A DNA stretch of 64,000 nucleotides from Vallitalea longa (GCF_027923465.1 NZ_BRLB01000019.1:35110-99109), one strand, 5' to 3'. Shown: positions 53,122 to 62,541, counted from the stretch's first letter. The notes: generated from the sequence alone by a model not told the origin. Program-made: numbers and translations.

Positions 53122-53229
53122 TTAAAGAGACTGTTTGAAAATACATTCATCTTAAATAGTTTGAATAAAATATACTATATTAAGATAATTATGTCAACTG
53201 AAACATGTATTATTCAACAGCCTCTTTAA
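53122..53229. mobile_element. Inverted-repeat element (MITE-like), 108 bases
   Basis: The 25-base ends starting TTAAAGAG and CTGTT match at 21 positions as inverted copies, and the outermost bases are TTAA on each side, like a TTAA target duplication. The interior is 58 bases. The ends resemble termini of insertion sequences in Clostridia (GAGGCTGTT). It may equally act as a terminator for the upstream secreted-protein gene, because TTAATTTTTTTT follows on the minus strand. Confidence 0.55.
53169..53197 (-). promoter_or_regulatory. Promoter of the two-component operon, inside the inverted-repeat element
   Basis: TTGACA (53192-53197) and TATATT (53169-53174) are 17 bases apart on the minus strand, about 80 bases before the response-regulator start. 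It lies wholly between the two inverted repeats. The rest of the 220-base gap (53230-53309) shows nothing. Confidence 0.65.
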
Positions 53230-53309
53230 CGTACTATATATTAATTATATAAAAAATAAAGGGATACTTAAACATTAGCCTAAGCAGTAATTACTTTTAT
53301 TCAATAAGA

Positions 53310-54059
53310 TTATTCGTTACTATTCTCATTGTCTTGGATATTATTGATTCTTTGTTCAATTCTTTCTTTAATATCATCATATCTATCTTGGCTAATATTA
53401 CCTTCTTCTAATTTACCTTTTAATTCTTCAAGTAAATTAGTCAGCTTTTCTATCTTTTCTTCATTTGATAATCCTTTGAAATCTTCTCTCATGTTCTTGA
53501 ATTTTCTACAACCTCTGAAATTGATCTTTTCACCGTTATTTACTTTTTCGATATTCTCTTCAATCATTGCTTTTATATTATTGTATTGTTCTTCTGTAAT
53601 ATCTCCATTATCGAATTTCTCTTTTACTTTATCTAGTTTATCATTCAATAGTTCTATCATATCTTCTTTGTCTAGAGGCTGTTTCTGCTTTTTGAAACGT
53701 TCCTTAAAATTTTTATCTGGTACTTCACCATTTTTTATGGCTTCCATAAATTTTGTACATTGTTCTTTTAATTGATTGTATTTTTCTTCATCGATTTTTC
53801 CATCAGCATATTCTTGATCTAATCTATCCAATTTTTCCTGTATCCTAGCTAAATGCTCCTCATCTGTTAAAGGTTTAGCTTCTTTGTCAAATTCTAAATT
53901 TCTAATTTTTTTACAATTATCAAATTTATCTTTTTGAACATCTTTAGAAGCTTGTACTGGAGGATTTTCATCTTGTGCTGCTTCCATTGCCATAGTCGGT
54001 ACCATTAAATTTGCTGATAATACAATTCCTAGTCCTAAGGTTAATATCTTCTTTAACAT
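53310..54059 (-). CDS. Secreted helical repeat protein, function unknown
   Basis: A 249-residue protein with a signal peptide (about 1-27, MVPTMAMEA) and a highly charged mature part built from three related segments of about 60 residues. Each ends in a similar unit (DGKIDEEKYNQLK, NGDITEEQYNNIK, EGNISQDRYDDIK) preceded by a heptad-like helix (LEELKGKLEEG). The units resemble the short DUF2680/SHOCT-type helical repeats seen in clostridial secreted proteins. Role unknown; protein-protein contact on the surface is an inference. GGAGGT lies 9 bases before the ATG. It precedes the two-component genes on the same strand. Confidence 0.75.
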   Translation of the reverse strand: MLKKILTLGLGIVLSANLMVPTMAMEAAQDENPPVQASKDVQKDKFDNCKKIRNLEFDKEAKPLTDEEHLARIQEKLDRLDQEYADGKIDEEKYNQLKEQCTKFMEAIKNGEVPDKNFKERFKKQKQPLDKEDMIELLNDKLDKVKEKFDNGDITEEQYNNIKAMIEENIEKVNNGEKINFRGCRKFKNMREDFKGLSNEEKIEKLTNLLEELKGKLEEGNISQDRYDDIKERIEQRINNIQDNENSNE

Positions 54060-54207
54060 GTTTATGACCTCCTAATAGTTTTTGCCTAAATTAATCGATC
54101 GAATAAATTTTAGGTTTATAGTTAATAATTATTTAACTATGCAATTAGTATAACCATAAAATGTAGAAGAATTATCATTAAAATATGTGAAATTGTGTGA
54201 AAAATTT

Positions 54208-55314
54208 TTAAAACAGGTCAACTGATCCTACTTGACCATATTTAACAATAAGCTGTCCCACAATCTCTTTAACTCCTTTTTCAACACATTGTAGTATATC
54301 ATTTTCTATAGGAGTCATGCCAGTTCCTGCTATTACACTTTCATACATAGGATATAAATAGACTCTTTCATCTATTAAGTCTGGTCTTTCATCTATTATT
54401 TTTTTAACTTCACCTACTGATGAATTTTCATCAATGTTTTTATTTTTATTAAAGTACTCTCTCACATTTCTAGTTATAGCAAGTCTTATATCAGTTCCCA
54501 CATTTATTTTAGCTATACCGTATGGAATTACTTCAAGTACTTGTTCGATTGGTATTCCATGTGCATTATTAAGATTTCCCCCTAAGCTATTGATTCCCTC
54601 AACTAAATATTGAGGAACAGTTGAAGAACCATGAGAAACTAAAGCACCTTTAATTTTATTGAATTTCATATTTTCATAGGAAGCAATTGCTATCTCTTTG
54701 CTTATTACAACATCCTTACCTTTAGCTGCACCATGGCTGGTTCCATAAGAAATAGCTAGACAATCTACACTTGTTTTCTTGAAAAATTCACATACCTTAT
54801 TAGGGTCTGTATATAATGAACCACTGTGATTAGCGTTATCTTCTCTACCAGCCAACACACCAAGTTCTCCTTCTACTGTGACTCCTTTTTCATGTGCATA
54901 GTCAACGATTTCCTTAGTGAGTGCGATATTCTCTTCAAATGGTAGATATGAACCATCTATCATTACAGATGTGAAACCTTCATCAATACAAGCTTTTACT
55001 AATTCTTTATCATGACCATGATCCAAATGTAGAACAACTGGGATATCTGTCTTATCTGCCTCTTCTTTTATGATTTTACTTATAATCTTGATACCTTCTA
55101 TCTTTTCCTCTAATGTAGCTTTTAGAAAATCTTTTCTTCCTGCTATGAAACCAGTAGCGAATTCTATTACCTGTAATATAACTGGTGATCTAAATGTTTC
55201 ATGAATTTCTATTGCTGCTTTTACCTCGTTTGTTGTATGTACATTAAATGCTCCATAAGCGAATTTTCCTTCTATAGCTTTATCAAGTAATAATTTCATA
55301 GGTATTAATGGCAT
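54208..55314 (-). CDS. Class II fructose-bisphosphate-type aldolase
   Basis: A 368-residue zinc-dependent ketose-bisphosphate aldolase, with zinc ligands in HLDHGHD (His), EGELG (Glu), YGTSHG (His) and VSHGSS (His), and the phosphate loop KINVGTDIR. It differs from glycolytic FbaA in its N-terminus and insertions; substrates could be a tagatose-, fructose- or fuculose-type phosphate. GGAGGA lies 6 bases before the ATG. It follows the isomerase gene by 18 bases, so it should cleave the product of that pathway after phosphorylation. No kinase gene is next to them. Confidence 0.85.
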   Translation of the reverse strand: MPLIPMKLLLDKAIEGKFAYGAFNVHTTNEVKAAIEIHETFRSPVILQVIEFATGFIAGRKDFLKATLEEKIEGIKIISKIIKEEADKTDIPVVLHLDHGHDKELVKACIDEGFTSVMIDGSYLPFEENIALTKEIVDYAHEKGVTVEGELGVLAGREDNANHSGSLYTDPNKVCEFFKKTSVDCLAISYGTSHGAAKGKDVVISKEIAIASYENMKFNKIKGALVSHGSSTVPQYLVEGINSLGGNLNNAHGIPIEQVLEVIPYGIAKINVGTDIRLAITRNVREYFNKNKNIDENSSVGEVKKIIDERPDLIDERVYLYPMYESVIAGTGMTPIENDILQCVEKGVKEIVGQLIVKYGQVGSVDLF

Positions 55315-55332
55315 ATTTTTATCCTCCTTATA

Positions 55333-56757
55333 TTATCTTTGTAAATAATGTTTGTAAGCAACTTTCTTCATTGGTTTAATATTCAACCATGCGGCTACCT
55401 CCATCATTTCTGCACCTAAGTCATTAAATGCTAAGGCATAATGATGTGGTTGATATCTTACCATTATTGTTTCTACTAGATCTCTAACTTTTATAGGATT
55501 TTCATTTAGTTTAAGATTTGACATCCATCCTCTTGAACCATCAAAACTTGGTTTCTCAGGTTGATTGAAGTCACCAGTAAGTAAAAACATTTCCTCTCCA
55601 TCTTTAGTAAATCTTGCAACTGTCCCTTTTTGTTTTGCGAAAATCATATCAGCTACAGGTGCATTTTCTTTCAATCCTTTACCTGACCAAGGACCTGGAT
55701 TACAATGAGAAGCTAATTTGACTTCCCCATTATAAGCGACATTATTACAACCAAGTCCACAATGCCAAAAAAGTACACTTTCATCTTTCTCGTCAAAATC
55801 AGATAAGTCCATCAATAATGATGGTTTATCATTCATATATCTCATCATCATCATAGTAATAAGCCCATAGACATCACCTTCACAAGCTGTTGTAAAATAT
55901 AGCTGATTCAATCTCCCAATAGCAGCACATGAAACCATATCCAGTTCGATTCTAAATTTTGGCCAACAACTTAAAGCAATACCATCATATCCATTGTCCT
56001 CTTTAAAATCTACTACTGCTTTTATTAATCTTGCGTTCTTATTAAGTTTTTCTTTTGCTAAAGAATTGCAACTACAACTATCTTGTAATATTTCTTCCAT
56101 CAAATCTTTTACATCTTTATCTTCATAAGATAACATTCTATTTTTTATTTCCGAGAATTCATGATTCCTATAAAGTTTGACTCCGAATTTCTTTTGCAAT
56201 TTTCTTTCATCAAAATATTGATTGTCGAATCCATTAGCAATACCTCCAACAAGAGCGATTTTAGCTTCTTTTACATTCTTGATAGCTGTCAAAGCTTTAA
56301 CTGTTATCTTGAATCTTTCAATAAATAACTCATCATCCGTATAACCAAAGAACCATTTGAATGGTAAATCATATTCATTTAAATACTGTCCGATGATACT
56401 TGCATTCATATTCATTGCACAGAATGAATTAATTGGTAGAGGTCCAGATTTAGTAGGTTCTTTAACTGCCCATAACCCTATAGGTATATTTAACTTTGCT
56501 AATATTGGAATAATTGTTCCTGAATTAAAGGCACTACTTTGAATCATGATAAAATCAATTTTTTCTTCTTTTAAATAACTATATGCTGATTCAGCTTCTT
56601 GATCATTGTAGATACCTTCTTCAACACAAACTATATCAAAATCCATTTTTTTACCGAGTTCAATCATTTCTTCTTTGGAACGATTGTAAATCCCCACTTT
56701 ATCTCCTGTAAAATTCTTATGCATCAATCCTACAAGCCCAATTCTAAGTTTTTTCAT
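55333..56757 (-). CDS. L-fucose/L-arabinose isomerase-family protein
   Basis: A 474-residue protein of the fucose isomerase superfamily: N-terminal Rossmann-like half (GLVGLMHKNFTGDK, VVCVEEGIYND) and a metal-binding C-terminal half (ACEGDVYGLITMMMMRYM, FWHCGLGCNN, ASHCNPGPWSGKG). The family interconverts aldose and ketose sugars using Mn2+; the exact sugar is not evident. GGAAGG lies 7 bases before the ATG. It is the first gene of a two-gene operon with the class II aldolase, under two ROK operators. The nearby downstream regulator should respond to the sugar or its phosphate. Confidence 0.82.
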   Translation of the reverse strand: MKKLRIGLVGLMHKNFTGDKVGIYNRSKEEMIELGKKMDFDIVCVEEGIYNDQEAESAYSYLKEEKIDFIMIQSSAFNSGTIIPILAKLNIPIGLWAVKEPTKSGPLPINSFCAMNMNASIIGQYLNEYDLPFKWFFGYTDDELFIERFKITVKALTAIKNVKEAKIALVGGIANGFDNQYFDERKLQKKFGVKLYRNHEFSEIKNRMLSYEDKDVKDLMEEILQDSCSCNSLAKEKLNKNARLIKAVVDFKEDNGYDGIALSCWPKFRIELDMVSCAAIGRLNQLYFTTACEGDVYGLITMMMMRYMNDKPSLLMDLSDFDEKDESVLFWHCGLGCNNVAYNGEVKLASHCNPGPWSGKGLKENAPVADMIFAKQKGTVARFTKDGEEMFLLTGDFNQPEKPSFDGSRGWMSNLKLNENPIKVRDLVETIMVRYQPHHYALAFNDLGAEMMEVAAWLNIKPMKKVAYKHYLQR

Positions 56758-56780
56758 GACAATACCTTCCTTCCGGTAAA

Positions 56781-56795
56781 ATTTCAGACTGAAAT
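56781..56795. promoter_or_regulatory. ROK-type operator O1
   Basis: ATTTCAG-A-CTGAAAT, a perfect 7-1-7 inverted repeat, 23 bases before the isomerase start. Confidence 0.8.
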
Positions 56796-56841
56796 TATAT
56801 GGAAATAATAAGATTGAAAATATTATAATATCCCCAATTAA

Positions 56842-56856
56842 ATTTCAGACTGAAAT
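56842..56856. promoter_or_regulatory. ROK-type operator O2
   Basis: The same 15-base palindrome repeated exactly, 61 bases (about six helical turns) from O1, which would allow DNA looping between the two bound sites. Confidence 0.8.
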
Positions 56857-56868
56857 TATTATACTTTT

Positions 56869-56897
56869 ATTTTATATCCTTACTAAAAATTTGTCAA
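56869..56897 (-). promoter_or_regulatory. Promoter of the isomerase/aldolase operon
   Basis: TTGACA and TAAAAT are 17 bases apart on the minus strand; both operators lie just downstream, where a repressor would block elongation or initiation. Confidence 0.6.
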
Positions 56898-56927
56898 GAT
56901 TATGTAATGAAATTATATTACTAAAAA

Positions 56928-58136
56928 CTATACATTCTTAAAATAAGATTTATATACTAAAGCACCCGCTCCAATTTCATATACATAATCCATCTGTTCT
57001 CTTTTTTTAAATTCAATATTGCCAATTGATTTTGTAAAAACATTCTTTTTAGTTCTTGCTACAACTTGCTCAAAAACAAAATTATTTTCAAATAGTTCAC
57101 CAGACAGAATAATTATTTCTGAATTGAGAATCCCCATAAGATTAGACAACCCTATACTAAGAATTTCTACTGCTTGGTCTATTACCTTTTTACAAAAGAT
57201 ATCTTTTTCATAGAATTCGCATATTAAACTATAGGATAACACTTCATCGTTTTCTTTACAATAATCCATAATAGGTGATTTATCGACTTTTATTAAATCT
57301 TCCATTAAGATTTTTTCTATTTGCTCTGTTGAACAATAAGCCTCTACACATCCTTTTCTACCACAATTACACTGTCTTCCATTAACAGCTACTGTCATAT
57401 GTCCAAATTCACCAGTAATATTATTTTTCCCTCTTAGAATATTTCCATCAGCAATAATACCACTTCCGATACCTTCGCCACATACTATGTATGCTATATT
57501 TCTATGTCCTTTACCATAACCATACCAATATTCACCTAGAGCTCTGGTATTAGGGTTATTATCTACAAAAGTTGGTATATCTAATTCTCCTTCCAAAAAA
57601 TCTTTCAGATGTATATTTCTAATGTTGAGGTAAGGATTAAAATTAAGTAAAATACCTTTATCATAATCAACTACACCTGATGAACCGATTCCTATCCCAA
57701 TTACATGATTAATTAATATATTGGATTCATCTATCAATTTATATATCATCCTTAATATACATTCTAGAAATTCCTCTTCTGATTGAACATCACTTATAGA
57801 ATCTTTCCTACTAATTAATATATTTTTATCTAAATCAATAATAGAAGCTGTAATACTATTCCTGTATATATTCATGCCTAAGCAACATAATGCAGATTTT
57901 CTTAATTTTAGATATATAGGTTTACGTCCAGCATGAGTTTCAACTATACCACTTTCTTCAACGATTTTTTCTTCTACCAACTGTTTAACTATCCTTGTTA
58001 TGGTAGGTCTTGAAATCTTGGTACCATTAAAGATATCTATACGTGTTACAGGTGCATTCTTTCTTATATAGTCAATAATCTGTATCCTATTTTTTTGTCT
58101 AAGAGCTGATGTTCCTTTTACATTGTTGTTATTCAT
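56928..58136 (-). CDS. ROK-family transcriptional repressor (NagC/XylR type)
   Basis: A 402-residue regulator: N-terminal winged helix (about 18-75, IDIFNGTKISRPTITRIVKQLVEEKIVEESG) and a ROK sugar-kinase-like domain with GIGSSGVVDYDKG, CGEGIGSGIIADG and the zinc-binding CNCGRKGCVEAYCS. Such proteins repress sugar genes and release DNA upon binding a sugar. AAGGGA lies 9 bases before the ATG. It sits upstream of the isomerase/aldolase genes on the same strand with its own operator copy at 58174. Confidence 0.92.
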   Translation of the reverse strand: MNNNNVKGTSALRQKNRIQIIDYIRKNAPVTRIDIFNGTKISRPTITRIVKQLVEEKIVEESGIVETHAGRKPIYLKLRKSALCCLGMNIYRNSITASIIDLDKNILISRKDSISDVQSEEEFLECILRMIYKLIDESNILINHVIGIGIGSSGVVDYDKGILLNFNPYLNIRNIHLKDFLEGELDIPTFVDNNPNTRALGEYWYGYGKGHRNIAYIVCGEGIGSGIIADGNILRGKNNITGEFGHMTVAVNGRQCNCGRKGCVEAYCSTEQIEKILMEDLIKVDKSPIMDYCKENDEVLSYSLICEFYEKDIFCKKVIDQAVEILSIGLSNLMGILNSEIIILSGELFENNFVFEQVVARTKKNVFTKSIGNIEFKKREQMDYVYEIGAGALVYKSYFKNV

Positions 58137-58173
58137 TAAATCAATCCCTTACTTTTTATTAAGTTTAGCTCTT

Positions 58174-58188
58174 ATTTCACTCTGAAAT
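58174..58188. promoter_or_regulatory. ROK-type operator O3 (autoregulatory)
   Basis: ATTTCAC-T-CTGAAAT differs from O1/O2 at one arm position and lies 37 bases before the repressor start, indicating autoregulation. Confidence 0.7.
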
Positions 58189-58368
58189 TAATTTTACATA
58201 TACATATTTGTTTTGTCAAATGATTATTTTTCAAGATAACTGAACCCATCCTCCATCATCCCTATACCAAGAAACTCTGTACAGATATCTATAGCCACAA
58301 ACCCAAGCCACATAAACATATATCCAAACAGAGCCTCTATAAGTTCTTTTATTAATTAATCTTTTTTA

Positions 58369-60228
58369 TTATACTGCGTCCTCTTCATTCCCCACAAACT
58401 GACTATTATAAAGATCCGCATAAAATCCATTCATACTAAGTAATTGTTCATGATTACCTTTTTCAATTATATCTCCGTTATTCATTACTAGTATCATATC
58501 CGCATCCTTAATGGTAGACAAACGATGGGCGATAACGAAACTCGTTCTATCTTTCATCAATGTTTCCATTGCCTTCTGAATATATATCTCCGTTCTTGTA
58601 TCAACACTACTAGTTGCTTCATCAAGAATAAGAATAGAAGGATTAGCTAATATAGCTCTTGCAATTGTAAGCAACTGTTTCTGCCCTTGTGATATATTAT
58701 TAGCTTCCTCATTAAGTACTGTATCATACCCATCGGGTAAAGTCCTTATGAAATGGTCCGCATGAGCTGCCTTTGTGGCTCTAACGATTTCCTCTTCACT
58801 TGCTCCTTCTTTTCCGTAAGCGATATTATCCCTTATAGTTCCATTAAACAACCATGTATCCTGAAGAACCATACCGAATATATTTCTAAGGTCACTTCTT
58901 CTTAAATCATTAATGTTAACACCATCAATAGTAATCTTACCTGATTTCAATTCATAGAAACGCATAAGCAGATTTACAAGAGTTGTCTTACCTGCTCCTG
59001 TAGGACCAACTATAGCAACTGTTTGACCTTTCTTAACATCTATATTCATATTATTAATAAGGGTAACATCTTCTTTATATCCAAAGTCAACATGATCAAA
59101 TTTAACTTCACCTTTTAGATCTTTAACTATGGCAGGAACTTTTTTATCAGGAATTTCTTCTTTTTCATCTAATACTTCAAAAACACGTTCAGCTGATGCA
59201 ATTGTTGATTGAATAATATTAGCAATGTTAGCTGTCTGAATTATAGGTTGGCTAAATGACCTTGAATATTGTATAAAAGCTTGAATATCTCCTACTTTAA
59301 TGGAATTTCTTATAGTAAGTATTCCTCCTGCGATACACACGAAAACATAACCAAGGTTATTAACAAAATTCATTAGAGGCATAATTACTCCTGAAATAAA
59401 TTGTGCTTTCCAACCAACTTCATACAATCTATTATTCATTTCTTTAAACTCGCCTATTGATTTTTTCTCATGTCCATAAGACTTAACTATTTTATGACCA
59501 GTATACATCTCTTCAACATGACCATTAAGTTCACCTATTATCTCTTGTTGTTTCTTAAAATACTTTTGTGATTTCTTCGCTATGTTTTTTGTTATGATAA
59601 CGCACAATGGCAATGTTAATAATGTAATCAGTGTCATTAAAGGACTTATAGTAAGCATCATTACCAATACACCTATCATTGTTATCAATGCGGTTATAAG
59701 CTGTACAATACTCTGCTGCAATGTATTACTTATATTATCAATATCATTAGTAACACGACTTAAGATTTCCCCATGAGTACGAGAATCATAATATTTTAAT
59801 GGTAATTTAGTTAACTTACTGCTAACATCTTTACGCATATCAAATACTGTTTTTTGAACAACACTAGCCATTGTATATTGCATGATGAAATTAAATAAAG
59901 AACTAGCAGCATACAATATTCCAAGTATCAATAAGATATTAAAAATAAAGTCGAAATCAATTGATGCATTAGGTACACCATTAATTATTTCCATAAAATT
60001 CTCAAATAGTTTTGTTGTTGCTTCTCCCATCTTTTTAGGAGCTACTATTGAAAATATTGTACTTAAAACAGCCATAATGACAACAAATATAAGACTTATT
60101 CGTCTAGGTTTCAGATACCCTAAAAGTCTTTTTAGAGTACCTTTAAAATCTTTTGCTTTCTCAACAGGCATACTCATTGCATGACCTCTGCCTGGTCCTC
60201 TTCCTACTCTGCCTTTATTCATACTCAT
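58369..60228 (-). CDS. ABC exporter half-transporter, canonical ATPase site (partner 2)
   Basis: A 619-residue half-exporter with a Gly/Arg-rich N-terminus (MSMNKGRVGRGPGRGHAMSMP), six membrane helices (about 40-330) and an ATPase domain (about 375-610). Motifs are GPTGAGKTTLVNLL, SQGQKQLLTIARAIL, ILILDEATSSVD and VIAHRLSTIKDAD; the catalytic Glu is present. It overlaps the preceding partner (ATGA) and should form a heterodimer of the BmrCD/TM287-288 type that exports drugs or other hydrophobic compounds. Confidence 0.9.
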   Translation of the reverse strand: MSMNKGRVGRGPGRGHAMSMPVEKAKDFKGTLKRLLGYLKPRRISLIFVVIMAVLSTIFSIVAPKKMGEATTKLFENFMEIINGVPNASIDFDFIFNILLILGILYAASSLFNFIMQYTMASVVQKTVFDMRKDVSSKLTKLPLKYYDSRTHGEILSRVTNDIDNISNTLQQSIVQLITALITMIGVLVMMLTISPLMTLITLLTLPLCVIITKNIAKKSQKYFKKQQEIIGELNGHVEEMYTGHKIVKSYGHEKKSIGEFKEMNNRLYEVGWKAQFISGVIMPLMNFVNNLGYVFVCIAGGILTIRNSIKVGDIQAFIQYSRSFSQPIIQTANIANIIQSTIASAERVFEVLDEKEEIPDKKVPAIVKDLKGEVKFDHVDFGYKEDVTLINNMNIDVKKGQTVAIVGPTGAGKTTLVNLLMRFYELKSGKITIDGVNINDLRRSDLRNIFGMVLQDTWLFNGTIRDNIAYGKEGASEEEIVRATKAAHADHFIRTLPDGYDTVLNEEANNISQGQKQLLTIARAILANPSILILDEATSSVDTRTEIYIQKAMETLMKDRTSFVIAHRLSTIKDADMILVMNNGDIIEKGNHEQLLSMNGFYADLYNSQFVGNEEDAV

Positions 60229-61952
60229 GCTAATTCCTCCTCTGAAAGCTGTGAAGATACTATTTGTTTGTATACATCACTTGAGCTTAGCAATTCTTTA
60301 TGAGTTCCCATTCCTACTATACGTCCTTCATCAAGAACAATAATTCTATCTGCATTCATAACAGTAGTAACACGTTGTGCAACTATAATAATAGTATCGT
60401 CAACTATCTCTTTATTAAGAGCTTGGCGTAATTTAGCATCAGTTTTGAAATCCAAAGCAGAGAAACTATCATCAAAAAGATAAATTTCAGGTTTTCTAAC
60501 TAAAGCTCTCGCTATAGATAAACGCTGTTTTTGTCCTCCAGAAACGTTAGTACCACCTTGAGATATAACTGAATCATATTTGTCTTTCATATCATTAATA
60601 AATTCTGTTGCCTGTGCTATTTCACACGCTTTTACAATTTCATCTCTACTAGCATCTTCTTTACCATACTTAATATTATCAATTATAGTTCCACTAAATA
60701 AGACTGCCTTTTGAGGAACTAATCCTATTTTTTTTCTTAAATATCCTTGAGACATTTCTCTTATATCTACACCATCAATCAATATCTTGCCTTTAGTTAC
60801 ATCATAGAATCTGGAAATCAGATTAACTAAAGTAGATTTTCCAGAACCTGTTCCTCCTATGATAGCTGTTACTTCTCCAGGATTAGCATTAAATGATATA
60901 TCTTCCAATGCTCTTCCCTCAGCATTATTATATCTGAATGAAACATTCTGAAACTCAACATATCCTCTTTTTGAACCTGTCTCTATAGGTTTTGTAGGAT
61001 CATTTATTTCAGGCACTACCTCTAGTACTTCATTTATTCTTATTGCTGATGCTGATGCTCTAGGTATTAAAATAAATATCATAGTCAACATAATCAATGA
61101 GAACATTATCTGTGATACATATTGAATGAATGCCATTAAATCTCCTACTTGCATAGCACCGTTATTTATTTTGAATGAACCAAACCATATAATGAATATA
61201 GTAGTAAAATTAAATAAAAGCATTAATATAGGAGTTAGACATGCCATTAATTTATTAACCTTTATAGCTGTATTGGTTAAATCCTTATTAGCATCGTTAA
61301 ATCTATTATTTTCATGATTCACTTTATTAAATGCTCTAATAACTCTAATACCAGTTAATCTTTCTCTAAGAACTAAGTTCAATTTATCTATCTTGACCTG
61401 CATTGATTTGAACATAGGTATACTTTTGCTAGCTACCAATCCAATAATTATACCCAATACGATAACTACTACAATAATAATCAAAGATAAATTAGGATTC
61501 TTGTTAATAGCCATAATAATTCCACCTATAGCCATTAACGGAGCTCTGATGAACATTCTAAGTAACATGACTACTAAGTTCTGTACCTGAGTTATATCAT
61601 TAGTTGTTCTTGTTATTAATGAAGCAGTTCCTTTTTCATCAAATTCCTTCAATGAATAGTTTTCAACTTTTTCAAAAACTTTATTTCTCAAATCTCTTGC
61701 AAATGCACTTCCAGTCTTAGCTGATAACATGCTTGTTAATATGGAACATAGTGCTCCTAGACCAGCAATCAGTAACATAATCGCTCCGACTTTAGCTATA
61801 TATCCTATATCTTGCTCAACTATACCAGTGTCAACAATATCTGACATTAATGTAGGTAAGAATAATTCAGTAATTGTTCTAATAAAAGTAAAAGTAAATA
61901 TTATAACTATTGATAAAGTAAAAGGTTTTAAACCCTTTAATAATTTAACCAT
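60225..61952 (-). CDS. ABC exporter half-transporter, degenerate ATPase site (partner 1)
   Basis: A 575-residue half-exporter. The ATPase domain keeps Walker A (GGTGSGKSTLVNLI) and signature (VSGGQKQRLSIARALV), but Walker B is IYLFDDSFSALD with Asp where a catalytic Glu is expected, and the switch His in VAQRVTTV is Gln. That is the pattern of the non-hydrolysing site in heterodimeric exporters. It follows the MarR gene by 23 bases and precedes partner 2 with overlapping ends. Confidence 0.9.
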   Translation of the reverse strand: MVKLLKGLKPFTLSIVIIFTFTFIRTITELFLPTLMSDIVDTGIVEQDIGYIAKVGAIMLLIAGLGALCSILTSMLSAKTGSAFARDLRNKVFEKVENYSLKEFDEKGTASLITRTTNDITQVQNLVVMLLRMFIRAPLMAIGGIIMAINKNPNLSLIIIVVVIVLGIIIGLVASKSIPMFKSMQVKIDKLNLVLRERLTGIRVIRAFNKVNHENNRFNDANKDLTNTAIKVNKLMACLTPILMLLFNFTTIFIIWFGSFKINNGAMQVGDLMAFIQYVSQIMFSLIMLTMIFILIPRASASAIRINEVLEVVPEINDPTKPIETGSKRGYVEFQNVSFRYNNAEGRALEDISFNANPGEVTAIIGGTGSGKSTLVNLISRFYDVTKGKILIDGVDIREMSQGYLRKKIGLVPQKAVLFSGTIIDNIKYGKEDASRDEIVKACEIAQATEFINDMKDKYDSVISQGGTNVSGGQKQRLSIARALVRKPEIYLFDDSFSALDFKTDAKLRQALNKEIVDDTIIIVAQRVTTVMNADRIIVLDEGRIVGMGTHKELLSSSDVYKQIVSSQLSEEELA

Positions 61953-61975
61953 AATTTCTCTCCCTTCTTGATGTT

Positions 61976-62395
61976 CTATAACTTGTTCAGTATCGTTTCA
62001 ATCTCTTCCAGATTCTTAGATAATTTCATAATATCATCATCATTCAATTTTTCTAATTTCTTCTTGACATTTGATTGAACTATTTTCTTATGCTCTTTCA
62101 GATATTCTTCACCCTTTTCAGTAATAAACAGATTAATAACACGCCTATCGTTTTCATTGGTTTTCCTTTCAATAAGTTCATCTTCTATTAATCTGTTGAC
62201 TATCTTCGACAAATGGGATTTTGGTATCATTAATTTATCACAGAAATATTTCATAGGTCTACCATTATTCCTATAGATAAGAAATACTAATTGCATCTGA
62301 TGAATTGAATTTTTGTGACGAAAATCCTTGAATAATTTTCTATTTATCAATGGCATAATTCTAAGAATATTCTCGATTAATACATCTCTTGACAT
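61976..62395 (-). CDS. MarR-family regulator of the exporter operon
   Basis: A 139-residue winged helix-turn-helix regulator with the MarR pattern FCDKLMIPKSHLSKIVNRLIEDELIERKTNENDRRVINLFITEKGEEYL. It heads the marR-ABC-ABC operon and is expected to repress its own promoter until a compound binds. AAAGGAAG lies 6 bases before the ATG. Confidence 0.9.
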   Translation of the reverse strand: MSRDVLIENILRIMPLINRKLFKDFRHKNSIHQMQLVFLIYRNNGRPMKYFCDKLMIPKSHLSKIVNRLIEDELIERKTNENDRRVINLFITEKGEEYLKEHKKIVQSNVKKKLEKLNDDDIMKLSKNLEEIETILNKL

Positions 62396-62518
62396 TTATA
62401 ACTTCCTTTCAGCTTCTAGACCTCCATATTTATTATACTTATAAGGAATTTTACAATTATGAATTGCAAATTCCAATACATAATATCAGTTGTACCAATA
62501 TAATAGTTGCAAAGTATA

Positions 62519-62541
62519 ATAGTTATATTGTTTAACTATTT
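62519..62541. promoter_or_regulatory. Inverted repeat, possible MarR operator
   Basis: AATAGTTA and TAACTATT flank a 7-base centre, overlapping the -10 region of the marR promoter. A second symmetric segment, GAATTGCAAATTC, lies at 62461-62473. Confidence 0.5.

Noticed and set aside
56599..56808. Plus-strand frame near the isomerase operators
   Set aside because: Overlaps the isomerase gene and the palindromic operators; no coding signal.
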